A stretch of DNA of 64,000 nt from Heterohyrax brucei (GCA_028571685.1 CM053140.1:27757501-27821500), one strand, 5' to 3'; shown: positions 34,960 through 44,477, numbered from the stretch's first letter. Numbers and translations: made by a program. Notes: a model not told the origin generated them from the letters alone.

Positions 34960-35065
34960 TATCAGTGTTTCACTGCTATTCATAAGGTTTTCATTGGCTA
35001 AATTTTTTCAGAAGCAGACTGCTAGGTCCTTCTTCCTAGTCTGTCTTAGTTTGGAGGCTCAGCAG
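34960..35065 (-). repeat. Partial SINE, insert-bearing form (antisense)
   Basis: TCACTGCTATTCATAAGG, TTTTCAGAAGCAGACTGCTA and TAGTCTGTCTTAGTTTGG match the middle and head of the longer SINE form. The end is truncated. Confidence 0.65.
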
Positions 35066-36627
35066 AAACCTGTCCACCATGGATGACCTTGCTGGTATTT
35101 GAATGCCATTGCCATAGTTTCTAGCATCACAGCAACATACAAGTCCCCACATCAGGACAGACTCATGGGGGTTGGGTTGAAGTTAGGTCATGAATAACAG
35201 CTTCTGACCAATGAGTTCACTAGCCAGAATATGTTCTGAATTCATAGAGGAGGATACCAAGGTTCAGAAAGTAAGGGGCCCTAGTTTCTGTGGGACCTGC
35301 ACCCTTCCCCAAAAAAGAACCCCAGCCCTGCAGCAGCCCCTGAAATACTCATTCTGCACTCAAGGGCTGGCCACACAACCGCACAGACAGAGAAAACAAA
35401 CTCTGGAGAACATAAAGACAGGTCGGTCACCATCCACTCAGATGAGGTATAGAGAGCAATCAGTACAACCTTGAGGTCCCCCTATTCCCACCCTGGGACC
35501 AAGCCATCAGCATCCTTCCATGGTGCTTCTGCTCTTGCTGCTGATCTCGCTGCTGCCTCCTGGCCCTGGCCCAGCCCATGGGTTCCGGAATTCCTCAAGG
35601 CTCTCCTGGGTCTGATACTTCCAAACTCCAGGAGCGGACCAGCTAGGGGTGAACCAGAATACTGAAGATTCCAGCTCTGACCTCTGTAAAGCCCATGTTG
35701 GTCAGACACTGAAACCTGAAGAGTGAGTGGAATCTCTGAGACAGTCCTGACCCACCACCAGTAGTCCCAACGTCTGTCTAACCAGTGGTTCAAAGTTAGA
35801 GATGCCCAGGCCCACCTCTGAGCCTCAGTTTCCACATGTGAGCACAGGGATGGGAATGCCCCAGACCCTACTCAGGACTAACGGGGATGCTGACAAGACT
35901 AGGCTCAGCCACTGTGGACTGTTACAACCCTTCTCTGATGGTGAATGGGAAAACTGAGGCTCAGGGTAGGTCAGCCGCTCTACTAAAGGTGACAGCCCTT
36001 AGAAGACTCAGGGAAAGGGATGGGCAAAGGGGTGGCCCTCACTCTTGGGCAGGTGTGCAGAGAGGGGTGCTATCAGTCAAATGATGTGGTTGGGGGAGAA
36101 GGAGAGGCTGGGCAGGATCTGTACCTGCCCTGGCTGTTTCTGAATCTGATGCAATCACAGCTAAGATTTTCCCATCTCTGTGTGCTCCACGGAGCCTCAT
36201 GGGACACAGTTAGGTCATGAATAATAGGGTGAGGTCTGGGCTGCACTGGGATGGGAAGGGCTGGAAGAGAGGGTGTGGCCAGCTGGTAGAGGACTGTAAA
36301 CTCCTTGATTCTCCTAATGCCACCTGTGCTGTAACCTGCTCACCCTCTCTGAGCCTAGAGCTAGCGACCCTGGGAGCCCTCAGACATGTGCCAGCCCAGG
36401 CACATGGGGGTCTGAGATCTGGGGCCTCTCAGAAGTCTGGCGGCATCAATTCCCAAATGTAGGAAAGGAGGCTCACACACTGAAGACACTTTCCCTAAAC
36501 ACTGGAGCTGACACCAGCCCGGGCACTTCATAGGCCTTCAGTAAAATGGTTTGACTGCCAGAAGGAGGGGGCAGAACCAGTGTTTGAACCTTCATGTCTT
36601 GTAACTACCTTGTAGCCATTCATTTTG

Positions 36628-36795
36628 AAACCCGGTTGCCTAATGGTTAAGTGCTGCTTCTCCTAACCAAAAGGTCGGCAGTTCAGATCTGCCGTGCCCT
36701 CCTTGGAAATGCTATGGGGTAGTTCTACTCTGTCCTACACAGTTGCTATGAGTTGGCATCGACTCGATGGCACTGGGTTTGCTTTGGGTTTTTTA
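36628..36795 (+). repeat. Afrotherian SINE in the GDF15 pseudogene intron
   Basis: Well-preserved SINE: CCCGGTTGCCTAATGGTTAA, AAGGTCGGCAGTTCAGATCT, AGTTGGCATCGACTCGATGG. Absent from the matching intron of the intact gene, so inserted after the duplication (or lost from copy 2). Confidence 0.92.
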
Positions 36796-36990
36796 TTCAT
36801 TCATTCAGGTTTTTTTTTTTTTTTTTTTACTACGTGGCTACTGGTCACACAAGCGACTAAAGACACAGCCCCTGCTGAGATTCCAGTAGGAGAGATAAAG
36901 ACCCCATCAGTAAATAAAATAGGAAGTTGCATAGTTCAGGTGGGCTGGAGTGAAAAGGAGGAGCCATGGTATCCTACGAGAGACTGGAGG

Positions 36991-37306
36991 GAGCAGTTTG
37001 TGCAAAAGTCCTGAGGTAGGGTGTGGCCAGTCATGCCAGGTAACAGGGCACCTGCACTGGCACACATAGGCTGGAGATGATAGGGCCTCCCTTATTTCCC
37101 CACAGTGCAGATGATGCTGTTGTTTCTACCACTGCAGGGTTAGCTAGGGAGCAGTTTGTGCAAAGGTCCTGAGGCAGGATGTGGCCAGGCATGAGAGGGA
37201 ACAGGGCACCTGCACCGGGGCACATAGGCCAGAGATGATAGAGCATCCTTCATTTCCCCACAGTGCAGATGAAGCTGTCATTTCAGGGTTAGCTTGGCCT
37301 CAGGTG
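36991..37306 (+). repeat. 158-bp local duplication carrying a splice acceptor
   Basis: Two tandem units, 36991-37148 and 37149-37306. Both start GAGCAGTTTGTGCAAA and both contain a TTTCCCCACAG acceptor-like motif followed by TGCAGATGA. The intact gene has a single counterpart beginning GAGCAGCTTGTTCAGG near 43371. Confidence 0.9.
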
Positions 37307-37650
37307 TCGCACAGCTCCCAGCTCTCTAGGCCCCACAGGGTCAGGACCGAGGACCTTGGCACATTCTATGATGCCAAGCTCATTGGAGAGCAGCTGTGCA
37401 GCTCTTCTAGGCTGTGGTGGCTTCTGTCAGCCAATCTTGCCCTGCATAATAGAGGTAAACTCTGTGGTCCTAACCTGTCAAATAGACACTGAGAAGGCTG
37501 ATCTCTGCCCACTCCATCTACAACTGTATTTATGAGTCTGTATTTATTGCTAATTTATTGGGTTGATTCACTGGGTATTGGAACATGGGAAGGGGTGGTC
37601 CAAGGGACATGTATGTACTTATAACTGACATTAAAAATGATGCTGTTTGA

Positions 37651-40022
37651 TCTGCAATAAACTGAATCAAAATCCATATCTTACACCTTACACAAAAACC
37701 AACTCCAGCTGGATAAAAGACCTAAATATCAAATCTAAAATGATAAAGCTCATACAAGAAAAGGTAGGAACAACAATGGAAGTTTTAATACACAATGAGG
37801 ACAGACTCCAAAATCTGTCAAACAAACCACAATCAACAGAAGAGAAAATAGATAAATGGGAACTACTAAGAATCAAGCACTTTTGCTCATCCAAAGACTT
37901 TATTAATAGAATTAAAAGAACATCCACAGAATGGGAAAAATATTTGGCAACTCTATGTCAGACCGACGCCTGATCTCCATAATCTATAAGATACTACAAA
38001 ATATCAATAAGAAGGAGATAAACCATCCAATTAAGCAATGGGCAAAGGAGATGGACAGACATTTCACTAAAGAGGAGATCCCTCCAACTGGATAAAAGAC
38101 CTAAATATCAAACCTAAAACGATAAAGCTCATCCAAGAAAAGGTAGGAACAACAATGGAAGTTTTAATACACAATGAGGACAGACTCCAAAATCTGTCAA
38201 AGAAACCTCAATCAACAGAAGAGAAAGTAGATAAATGGGAACTATTAAGAATCAAACACTTTTGCTCATCCAAAGACTTTATTAATAGAATTAAAAGAAC
38301 ACCCACAGAGTGGGAAAAACTATTTAGCAACTCTATGTCAGATCGACGCCTGATCTCCATAATCTATAAGATACTACAAAATATCAATAAGAAGAAGATA
38401 AACCATCCAATTAAGCGATGGGCAAAGGAGATGGACAGATACTTCACTAAAGAGGAGATCCAGGCAGCCAAAAAACACATGCGGACATGTTCACGATCTT
38501 TAGTTATTAAAGAAATTCAAATCAAGACAGCAATGAGATACCATCTCACCCCAACAAGATTGGCCATGATCCAGAAAACACAAAACAACAAATGCTGGAG
38601 TGGCTGTGGAGAAAGTGGAACCCTCCTACACTGTTGATGGGGTTGCAAAATGGTCCAGCGTCTTTGGAAAGCAATCTGGTGCTTCCTTAAAAAAATGGAT
38701 ATTGATATACCATTTGACCCAGTAATTCCACTACTTGGAATATATCCTACAGATTCAAGGCCTTTCACACCAACAGACACATGCACGAGAATGTTTACTG
38801 CAGCACAGTCCACAATAGCAAAAACATGGAATCAACCCAGATGCCCACCAACAGAAGAATGGATAGGTAAACATGGTACATATACTCAATGGAGCACTAC
38901 GCAATGATAAAGAATAACGATGATTCCAGGAAACATCTCCTAACCTGGTTTCAACTGGAAGACATTATGTTGAGTGAAAGTAGTCAGCGACAAAAGGACA
39001 AATACTGTATGAGACCTCTACCATAAGATCTCAAAAATAGACTTGTATATAGAAGAAAAGACTCTTTGACAGCTGCAAGGAATGGGAGGGAGGGAGGGGG
39101 GAGGGTTTAGTTTAGATAGTTACTAGAAATCTGTTTGGGAGAAAGCAGTGATAGCACACATTAGAAACAAGAACAACATTAAGTGGACTTCAGCATAACT
39201 TGCGTACTCCTTCCATCTTAACCCAATATTGCAAGGATAGAGTAGCTGGGGCAGGGGGCAAGGAACCATGCTCTTAGGCGAAATCGAGGCCAATTGGCAC
39301 AACTAGCGTTTTGCTAAGAGAGCTCTCTGCACCCCACATTGGTGAGTGGCGTCTGGGGTCTTAAAAGCTACCAAGATGTCATCCAAGGGCACAGCAAACG
39401 GTCCCAACTCAGCAGGAATGGATGCTCACAGAGGACCAAAATGACGTGCGGTAAAGACAACCTAGAAGACAGATAGACCCACAAGAGTGGGTGCCTTCAT
39501 CGACTTGGGACTGGAAGAACCGGATGGTGCCCGGCCACCATGAGTGATAGCCACGATGGAGCTCACTAGGTTGAGTCTCACTGGCAACACAAGAATAAAA
39601 AGGGGTGCATCCTGAGATCTCCACTAAAAGACCTCAATTAAGGGTCCAACGGTTTCAGGGTTCCCCTGAGAGCATGGCCCCCGGCCCTGATGCTGCCCTT
39701 ATCCATAAATTATAACAAAGGTCCACTCTTTGGACAGGAATGGATTGGACTTGGCAATGCAGAGTGACCATATATTGGTTGCACTTTATGGTTCTGTACA
39801 CCTATAGGATATCATCCTACTAACCTCTGGCTGGAGGAAGGAGAGTGGGTGGAGATGGGCGGAAAGGAGGCTGTTGGGAGGATGAGACATGTATGGAGCA
39901 GAGAGGAATAGTGTGTTGTCACCAGGCAGGGAGAGCAGTTCCACTACTTATAAGTGGGCATGTAAATTTATACAGGAATGCACGTTTTCACTCAGTCATG
40001 TTAACTAAAAAAAAAAAAAAAA
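37651..40022 (+). mobile_element. 5'-truncated L1 with 12-bp target duplication
   Basis: 2372-bp insertion with a poly(A) tail (about 40006-40022), flanked by GATGCTGTTTGA at 37639-37650 and 40023-40034. ORF2 C-terminal sequence is recognisable (a 160-codon open frame at 38155-38637). A 379-bp segment is tandemly repeated (37704-38082 and 38083-38461), which breaks the normal ORF2 layout. The frame is disrupted and the element is 5'-truncated, so it is not active. The intact GDF15 copy has the empty site near 44566. Confidence 0.95.
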
Positions 40023-40034
40023 GATGCTGTTTGA

Positions 40035-41250
40035 ACTGCTCCTGTGGTGTCCACAAAGGGTATGGAGACTCAAGGAGGGAACTGACCTACTCACACTTAT
40101 CTCGGTTTTCCCAGAGGATCTGGTACAAAGGTACATGGGAGGGCTTGGTGAGTGGCAGGTCCATTGCAGCAGGCATTCTCAGTAATACCAGGTGACAGGA
40201 AGGTGCTGGTAGGGCCTGAGGGCTGCTGTGAGGGCAACCAGGACATCCCTGTTGTGCTCTGCTTAGCTTTCCCCACCTCCACTTTCCTGCTTCTGCTCTT
40301 CTCTCTGTCATTCTCTGGGTCTCTGTCTCCCTCCATCTCTTCTCATCTCTCAGGACCCTTCTCTGTCTCTGGGTTTGACTGACCTCATCACTCTCTCCAC
40401 ATCATAGTCACATTTGCAAGCACAGACAGTCCTGCATCAAGTTCATCCTGTGTGATGCCACCCCAGCCTGGCAGTTTGTGATGGGGCCCCCACCTCCACA
40501 TTAACCATTCTTCCAGCCTTTCATATAAAAAGAGCAGGGAGAAATCAATAAGCTGTGGGGAATATTTTCATGTACACATAGCTTTCCAGGTTATATACTG
40601 GATACTGTAATTGCTAAAATATGCTGAACTCACTACTCTCCCTCACTCATCTGCTTGTCCACCATGAGGATCTCTGAGAAGAGGCATGGTGGGATTTGGA
40701 GAGGCAGAGGACCCACTCCTATGAGGGGTGTCCTCTGTGAATGCCACTGCCCAGAGGCCATCCTGATCAACTGCATGTGTTGCCAAATGTATTCAGCCAG
40801 CACCAACTGTGTGCCAGGCCCTGACTGTACCCTGAGGCCGCAGCAACAACAAGAAACACAGAATCAGCCCTCTCCTTCAGTGAGCTCTTCAAGTGCAGGA
40901 GACAAATGAGGGCAAGGATTAATCGTAAGGAAGACTTGAGAGACAGAGTTGCCATTCACATCAGATTTTTTTATCTCCTACCTCCAGGACTTCACCCCTG
41001 TTTGTCCCCACACCTGAAATTTCCTTCGATCCTTCATCCAGCCAGGAAACATTGAACTCATCTTTCTAAGCAGGCGAAACATCGAGAGGTATCTGAACAT
41101 GCAGGGTGGGGGGAGGACAGAGGGGCATGTATAACCTCTTGAGCATCTCCCTTGTGTCAAGGGGTAATGGAGAACTGTCCCTATTTTCCAGAGCCATTAA
41201 CAGAGGTCCAGAGACTGCCTTGGGACACATGGAACCCTCAGGTCTGGAAT
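40035..41250. other. Downstream flank of copy 1, joined to LRRC25-intron-like sequence
   Basis: 40035-40900 matches 44580-45200 downstream of intact GDF15. 40960-41240 instead matches about 48590-48850 in the LRRC25 intron (CACATCAGATT, CCCCACACCTGAAATT, CATTAACAGA). No coding exon of LRRC25 is present here. Either the duplication once reached into LRRC25 and lost its middle, or an old repeat family is shared. Confidence 0.6.
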
Positions 41251-41257
41251 TTAGGTG

Positions 41258-41425
41258 ACTACTAGAATCCTTGGTGATGTAGTGGTTAAGTGTTATGGGC
41301 TGCTAACCAAAAGTTCAAATCCACCAGATGCTCCTTGGAAACTCTATGGGGAAGTTCTACCCTGTCCTATGGGTTGCTATGAGTTGGAATCAACTCAATG
41401 GCAATGGTTTTCTTTCTTTTTTTCA
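41258..41425 (+). repeat. Afrotherian SINE
   Basis: CCTTGGTGATGTAGTGGTTA, GTTCAAATCCACCAGATGCT, TATGAGTTGGAATCAACTCA, then a T-rich end. Confidence 0.92.
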
Positions 41426-41429
41426 GGTA

Positions 41430-41608
41430 ACTACCAGAGTCTTAATGGCAGGGTGTTTAAGAGCTACAGCTTCTAACCAAAAGGCTGGCAATTCAAATCC
41501 ACTAGGCACTGCTCTGTCCTATAGGGTTCTGCTCTGTCCTATAGGGTCGTTATGAGTTGGGATTAACTCCATTACGTATCTCAACGGTTTTAGTTTTTTT
41601 AGTAAGGT
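41430..41608 (+). repeat. Afrotherian SINE, next to the previous one
   Basis: CCAGAGTCTTAATGGCAGGG, CTGGCAATTCAAATCCACTA, then an internal tandem doublet of CTGCTCTGTCCTATAGGGT and the tail TATGAGTTGGGATTAACTCC. Together with the preceding SINE it sits at the junction between duplication copies 1 and 2. Confidence 0.9.
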
Positions 41609-41839
41609 GACTAGTAAATCTTTATTGATCAAATGATTCCTGAACAAACTAGACTGGGATGATGTTCTTATTTCATGGCGGAGGATACTGAGGTTCAGCA
41701 AGGTGCCCCATCTACAAAAGCATGTAGACGCCTACGTGTGCACACACACACACATGCACACACCCCCCACCGCTGAGACCCAGCCCAGTTGTGGCTGCCA
41801 GAATGTTTATTTTGCATGCAAGAGTGGGCAGGGCCCGGA

Positions 41840-41926
41840 AGGCGGGGGTGGACAAAGTTCGGTGACTATAAAGGCAGGTGGTGCAGCACCCAGTCTATCC
41901 CAGCTCAGAGCACGGCTAGCACAACC
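41840..41926 (+). promoter_or_regulatory. GDF15: GDF15 core promoter and 5' UTR
   Basis: A GC box (GGCGGGGGTGG at 41841-41851) lies upstream of TATAAA at 41867-41872. The TATA box is 55 bp before the start codon, so transcription should begin near 41897 and leave a 5' UTR of about 30 bases. GDF15 is a stress-induced gene in other mammals (p53, ATF4/CHOP, EGR1; established knowledge). No perfect p53 or ATF4 site is visible within this short span. Confidence 0.75.
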
Positions 41927-42203
41927 ATGCCTCTCTCAGGAGCGACGCCGCTGCATCTTTCTTCGATGATTTTGCTGCTTTTCTCGCTGCTGCCACCCGA
42001 GGGCGCCCTGTCCTGGGTCCTGGAGCGCAGTTCCGGCCTCCCGGGAGTCCGAGACACACTCCCGGGCCCGGACACCTCTAGATACCGGGAGATGCGTGAA
42101 CGATACGAGAACCTGATGAACCAGCTGCGGATGAACCAGAGCTGGGAAGACTCAAGCCCCGACCCTAGCGCCAACTCTCTTGTCTGGATCCTGACCCCTG
42201 AGC
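41927..42203 (+). CDS. GDF15: GDF15 exon 1: signal peptide and start of propeptide
   Basis: GDF15 is a divergent TGF-beta superfamily cytokine that suppresses appetite through GFRAL-RET in the hindbrain and rises with cellular stress (established knowledge). This exon encodes residues 1-92 (MPLSGATPLHLSSMILLLFS at the start, SLVWILTPE at the end) plus one base of codon 93. A hydrophobic signal segment spans about residues 14-28. The propeptide has RYREMRERYENLMNQLRMNQ followed by SWEDS, matching human RFRELRKRYEDLLTRLRANQ-SWEDS as recalled, with the conserved N-glycosylation site at Asn70. The start ATG sits in ACAACCATGC, 55 bp after the TATA box. A second in-frame ATG (Met14, 41966) is closer to the hydrophobic core. 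The donor GTGAGTG is at 42204. Confidence 0.95.
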
Positions 42204-43481
42204 GTGAGTGAATTCTTGAAGGCCCTATGGGCGACGCTCCACGTCTAACCAATGGTTCTGTATCAGAGACTTAATCCCAGAATTGATTTTCAGTTTCCCC
42301 ATTCATGAGTAGGGTAGGAAGCCTGGTCTCCCGTTAGGGCTGAGAGGGATGCTGGCGGCACCGCTCGCAGCCAGACTGGGCTGGGATCAGTTAATGAGAG
42401 CTGTTATAACCACTCCTGGACTGGCAGTGGGGAAACTGAGGCCCAGCGAGGCTCTGTACTCTCCCAAAGGCTATAGAGCCCCTGAGAACCCAGGAACCAG
42501 GGCGGGCGTGCGGGGAACGCGTCCCTACTCTCTGGTGGGCGTGGGGGGTCATGAGGAGGGTTGGAGCCATATCAAAGGACGCGGTGTAGGGAGGAGAGAG
42601 CCTTGGCGACCGTTAGGACCTGCCCGGACTGGTTCAGAGTCTGACGCAATCGCGCCCAGCTATGCTGAGGGCTCCCACCAAAGGTGAGCTCATCGGGACT
42701 TTTCCCATCTCTCGGTCCGCGGTGCCCCAAGGTTGCAGAAGGTCGGACAAGGGATTGCGCTGGGACCCGAAGGGGCTGGGAGAGGGTATTTGACTCGTTA
42801 GAGCCTTCTGACCCCGTCCTAATCCACATAACCCCGGCTGTGCTGTGTGACTCCAGATAAAACGCTCTCTCTCTGAATTTAGAAATTGGCGCTGGGTCCT
42901 CAGACCACAGCCTCCCTGAAACCCCCAGGTGTACACAAACCCGAGGGGTCTGAGGAGTCTGGGAATTCAAGGAATCTGGGATGTATGGGTCCAGGGAGTT
43001 CTGGTCTTCATTCCCCAAATAAGGAAAAAGCTTCAGGGAGCTTAAGACATTTTTTCCGGTCGCATTAGCTGTCTGCTGTATCCCCAACCCAGGGCACTTA
43101 GTAGGCCTTCAATAAAAAGTTTAGCCTGCCATAAGGAAGCGGAGCCCGCGTTTTAATCTCCGTCTCTAAATACTGGGTAGTCATTCATTCCAGATCCTAC
43201 TGTGTGCCAGACACCCGTGATAAAGCAGACAGAAGTGTCCGTTGAGGGTCGAGGGAGACAAACGATCCAAAAGGTAATAAGATAAGGAGTTGCCTACTTC
43301 AGGCGAAGGGGACGCAAGAGGCGTGGCCAGTCACGGTGGGGAGTCACCACCGGAGAGAGTGGCCGTGGAGAGAGCAGCTTGTTCAGGAGACCTGAGGCGC
43401 CACGTGGCCTGTGTCAGGTACAGGGCCCCTGCCTGGCACCCAGGCCGCCGTGACCGGTTCTCTCTCTGTCTCTTCGCGCAG
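42204..43481 (+). other. GDF15: GDF15 intron
   Basis: 1278-bp phase-1 intron with GT...AG ends, about 0.5 kb shorter than I would expect for human. No transposon was recognised in it. The human intron hosts MIR3189 (established knowledge); I did not find its mature sequence here. Confidence 0.85.
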
Positions 43482-44160
43482 CGCGACCTGGACCCAGCGG
43501 CCACGTGCACCTGCGAATCCCCGGAGCCGCCCTCTCCGCGGTGCGCTCCGCTGACGCCCGCCTGCACCGCGCCCTGCTCTGGCTTCCCCCGACGGCACCG
43601 AGCCCGCGAGATGTTACGCGGCCGCTACAACGTCTGCTCGCCCGTGAGGGCCCTGCGCCACCTACGCTGCGCCTGAGATCGTCGCGGCAGTGGGACAGGG
43701 TGCTAGCGGCGACGCCCACCGCCCGGGCTCGACTGGAAGTGCACTTACTGCCCCGAGCCTCCAGGGGGCGTCGCCACACGCACACGCCCACGGCGGAGGC
43801 TTGCGTGGCCGGGAAGGCGCAGTGCTGTCGAGTGCAGAGCCGGCGTGTGACTCTGGAGGAGCTGGGCTGGGCCGACTGGGTGATGGCGCCGCGCCAGCTG
43901 GACGTGCGCGCCTGCGTTGGCGCGTGCCCGCCCCGCTTCCGCTCGGCCAGTGCGCACGCACGGATCAAGGCGCGCCTGCATAAGTTGGATCCCGGTTCCT
44001 CGCCTGGGCCCTGCTGCGTGCCCTCAAGCTTCGAACCTGTGGTGCTCATGCACAAGGACAGTGAAGGCCGAGTGACGCTGACTCCCTATGACGATATCCT
44101 CGTCAAGGACTGCCACTGCGCTTGAGCGAGTGCCCTGCGAGGAGCGGGGTCTCAATGGTC
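43280..44160. other. CpG-dense segment over GDF15 exon 2
   Basis: Dense in CG dinucleotides (for example GCGGCCGC at 43618-43625, CGCGCCTGCGTTGGCGCGTG around 43910), in contrast to AT-rich, CpG-poor flanks. This fits a gene-body CpG island. Confidence 0.7.
43482..44125 (+). CDS. GDF15: GDF15 exon 2: propeptide, cleavage site and mature cytokine
   Basis: Begins after CAG (AG at 43480-43481). Its first two bases complete codon 93 (C|CG), giving PEPRPGPSGHVHLRI against human PEVRLGSGGHLHLRI as recalled. The exon encodes residues 93-306 and ends in TGA at 44123-44125; the whole protein is 306 residues (human 308). A furin-type RGRR lies at 187-190, so the mature chain should be residues 191-306 (116 residues, against 112 in human). 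All nine cysteines are kept: 200, 207, 208, 237, 241, 270, 271, 303 and 305, ending KDCHCA. The GWADW loop (Trp222, Trp225) that contacts GFRAL in human is intact. The mature chain starts HTHTPTAEAC, unlike human ARNGDHC. No frame break; this is the functional copy beside a decayed duplicate. Confidence 0.96.
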
Positions 44161-44249
44161 CGCATCCACTTAGTGGGCTCACAAGACACAGCTCTGCCCC
44201 CTTGACCCCTCTTTCTGCACACCATTGTATTTATGACTGTTTAATTGTT

Positions 44250-44477
44250 AAGGAGTCCCGGTGGCTCAGTAGTTACAGCACTCGGCTGCTAACTGAAAAG
44301 GTGGTGGTTTGAACCCACCAGTCACTCCAGGAGAAAGATGTGGCAGTCTGCTTCCGTAAGGATACACAGCCTTCCAAATCTTATGGAACAGTTCTACCCT
44401 GTTCTGTAGAGCTGCTGAGTCGGAATGGACTCCACAGCAAGTTTTTTTGTTTTTTGGGTGTTTTTTTTTTTTTTTTC
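44250..44477 (+). repeat. Insert-bearing SINE in the GDF15 3' UTR
   Basis: Head AGTCCCGGTGGCTCAGTAGT, TGGTTTGAACCCACCAGTCA (B box), insert GTCTGCTTCCGTAAGGATAC, tail CTGAGTCGGAATGGACTCCA, then a run of T's. Absent from the pseudogene copy. Confidence 0.9.

Larger units (their letters stand above)
29985..34960 (-). repeat. RTE/BovB-clade LINE with endonuclease and RT remnants, split by an LTR element
   Basis: The two halves 29985-30560 and 33137-34960 (- strand) are one RTE copy. On the - strand, an APE-type endonuclease piece is visible at 34610-34401 (VNMAVIQVYPL...DIEDFYQRL). RT pieces lie at 33318-33127 (PVPKKGDPTKCINYQTMSLI) and 30457-30260 (ILQRIRISKHLIVLLKNLYI). Stops and frameshifts make it inactive. 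About 2.4 kb of a family about 3.2 kb long remains once the inserted SINE and LTR element are removed. Confidence 0.88.
35520..37400 (+). pseudogene. GDF15: GDF15 pseudogene (truncated duplicate)
   Basis: The exon 1 remnant (35520-35722) begins at ATG and encodes a GDF15-like hydrophobic leader, MVLLLLLLISLLPPG, matching MILLLFSLLPPEG from Met14 of the intact copy. A TGA interrupts it at 35613-35615 after 31 codons, with small deletions. The exon's 3' part (AACCAGAATACTGAAGATTC against AACCAGAGCTGGGAAGACTC) and a GTGAGTGG donor at 35723 are still recognisable. The intron follows with one SINE. A CAG acceptor survives at 37261-37263, but only about 270 bp lie between it and the 3' UTR match, where the intact gene has about 750. 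About 480 bp of exon 2, including the RGRR site and most of the cystine-knot domain, is therefore missing. The terminal match TFYDAKLIGEQLCS to TPYDDILVKDCHCA is weak. No functional protein is possible; transcription is unknown. Confidence 0.82.
35210..40960 (+). repeat. Tandem duplication, copy 1 (decayed GDF15 locus)
   Basis: Collinear with 41660-45200. Matched landmarks, in order: ATAGAGGAGGATACC with ATGGCGGAGGATACT; the exon 1 region; CTAACGGGGATGCTGACAAG with CTGAGAGGGATGCTGGCGGC in the intron; ACTGTATTTATGAGTCTG with ATTGTATTTATGACTGTT in the 3' UTR; TACCAGGTGACAGGAAGGTG with TGCCAGGTGACAGAAAGGCG downstream; AACTGTGTGCCAGGCCCTGA with CACTGTGTGCCAGGCCCTGG at the end. It carries a SINE and an L1 that copy 2 lacks. 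Confidence 0.88.

Noticed and set aside
38155-38637. 160-codon open frame at 38 kb
   Set aside because: It is L1 ORF2 C-terminal sequence within a truncated, rearranged L1, not a host gene.
41789-41926. Longer GDF15 start at 41789
   Set aside because: The frame stays open upstream, but it runs through the TATA box, and the ATG at 41927 gives the expected leader and length.
42204-43481. MIR3189 in the GDF15 intron
   Set aside because: Human hosts this microRNA here, but I could not find its mature sequence in this intron, so no RNA gene is called.
43414-44055. 213-codon open frame antisense to GDF15 exon 2
   Set aside because: It is a shadow of the GC-rich coding exon on the opposite strand (Arg/Ala-rich), with no homology and the real gene on the + strand fully explains the region.
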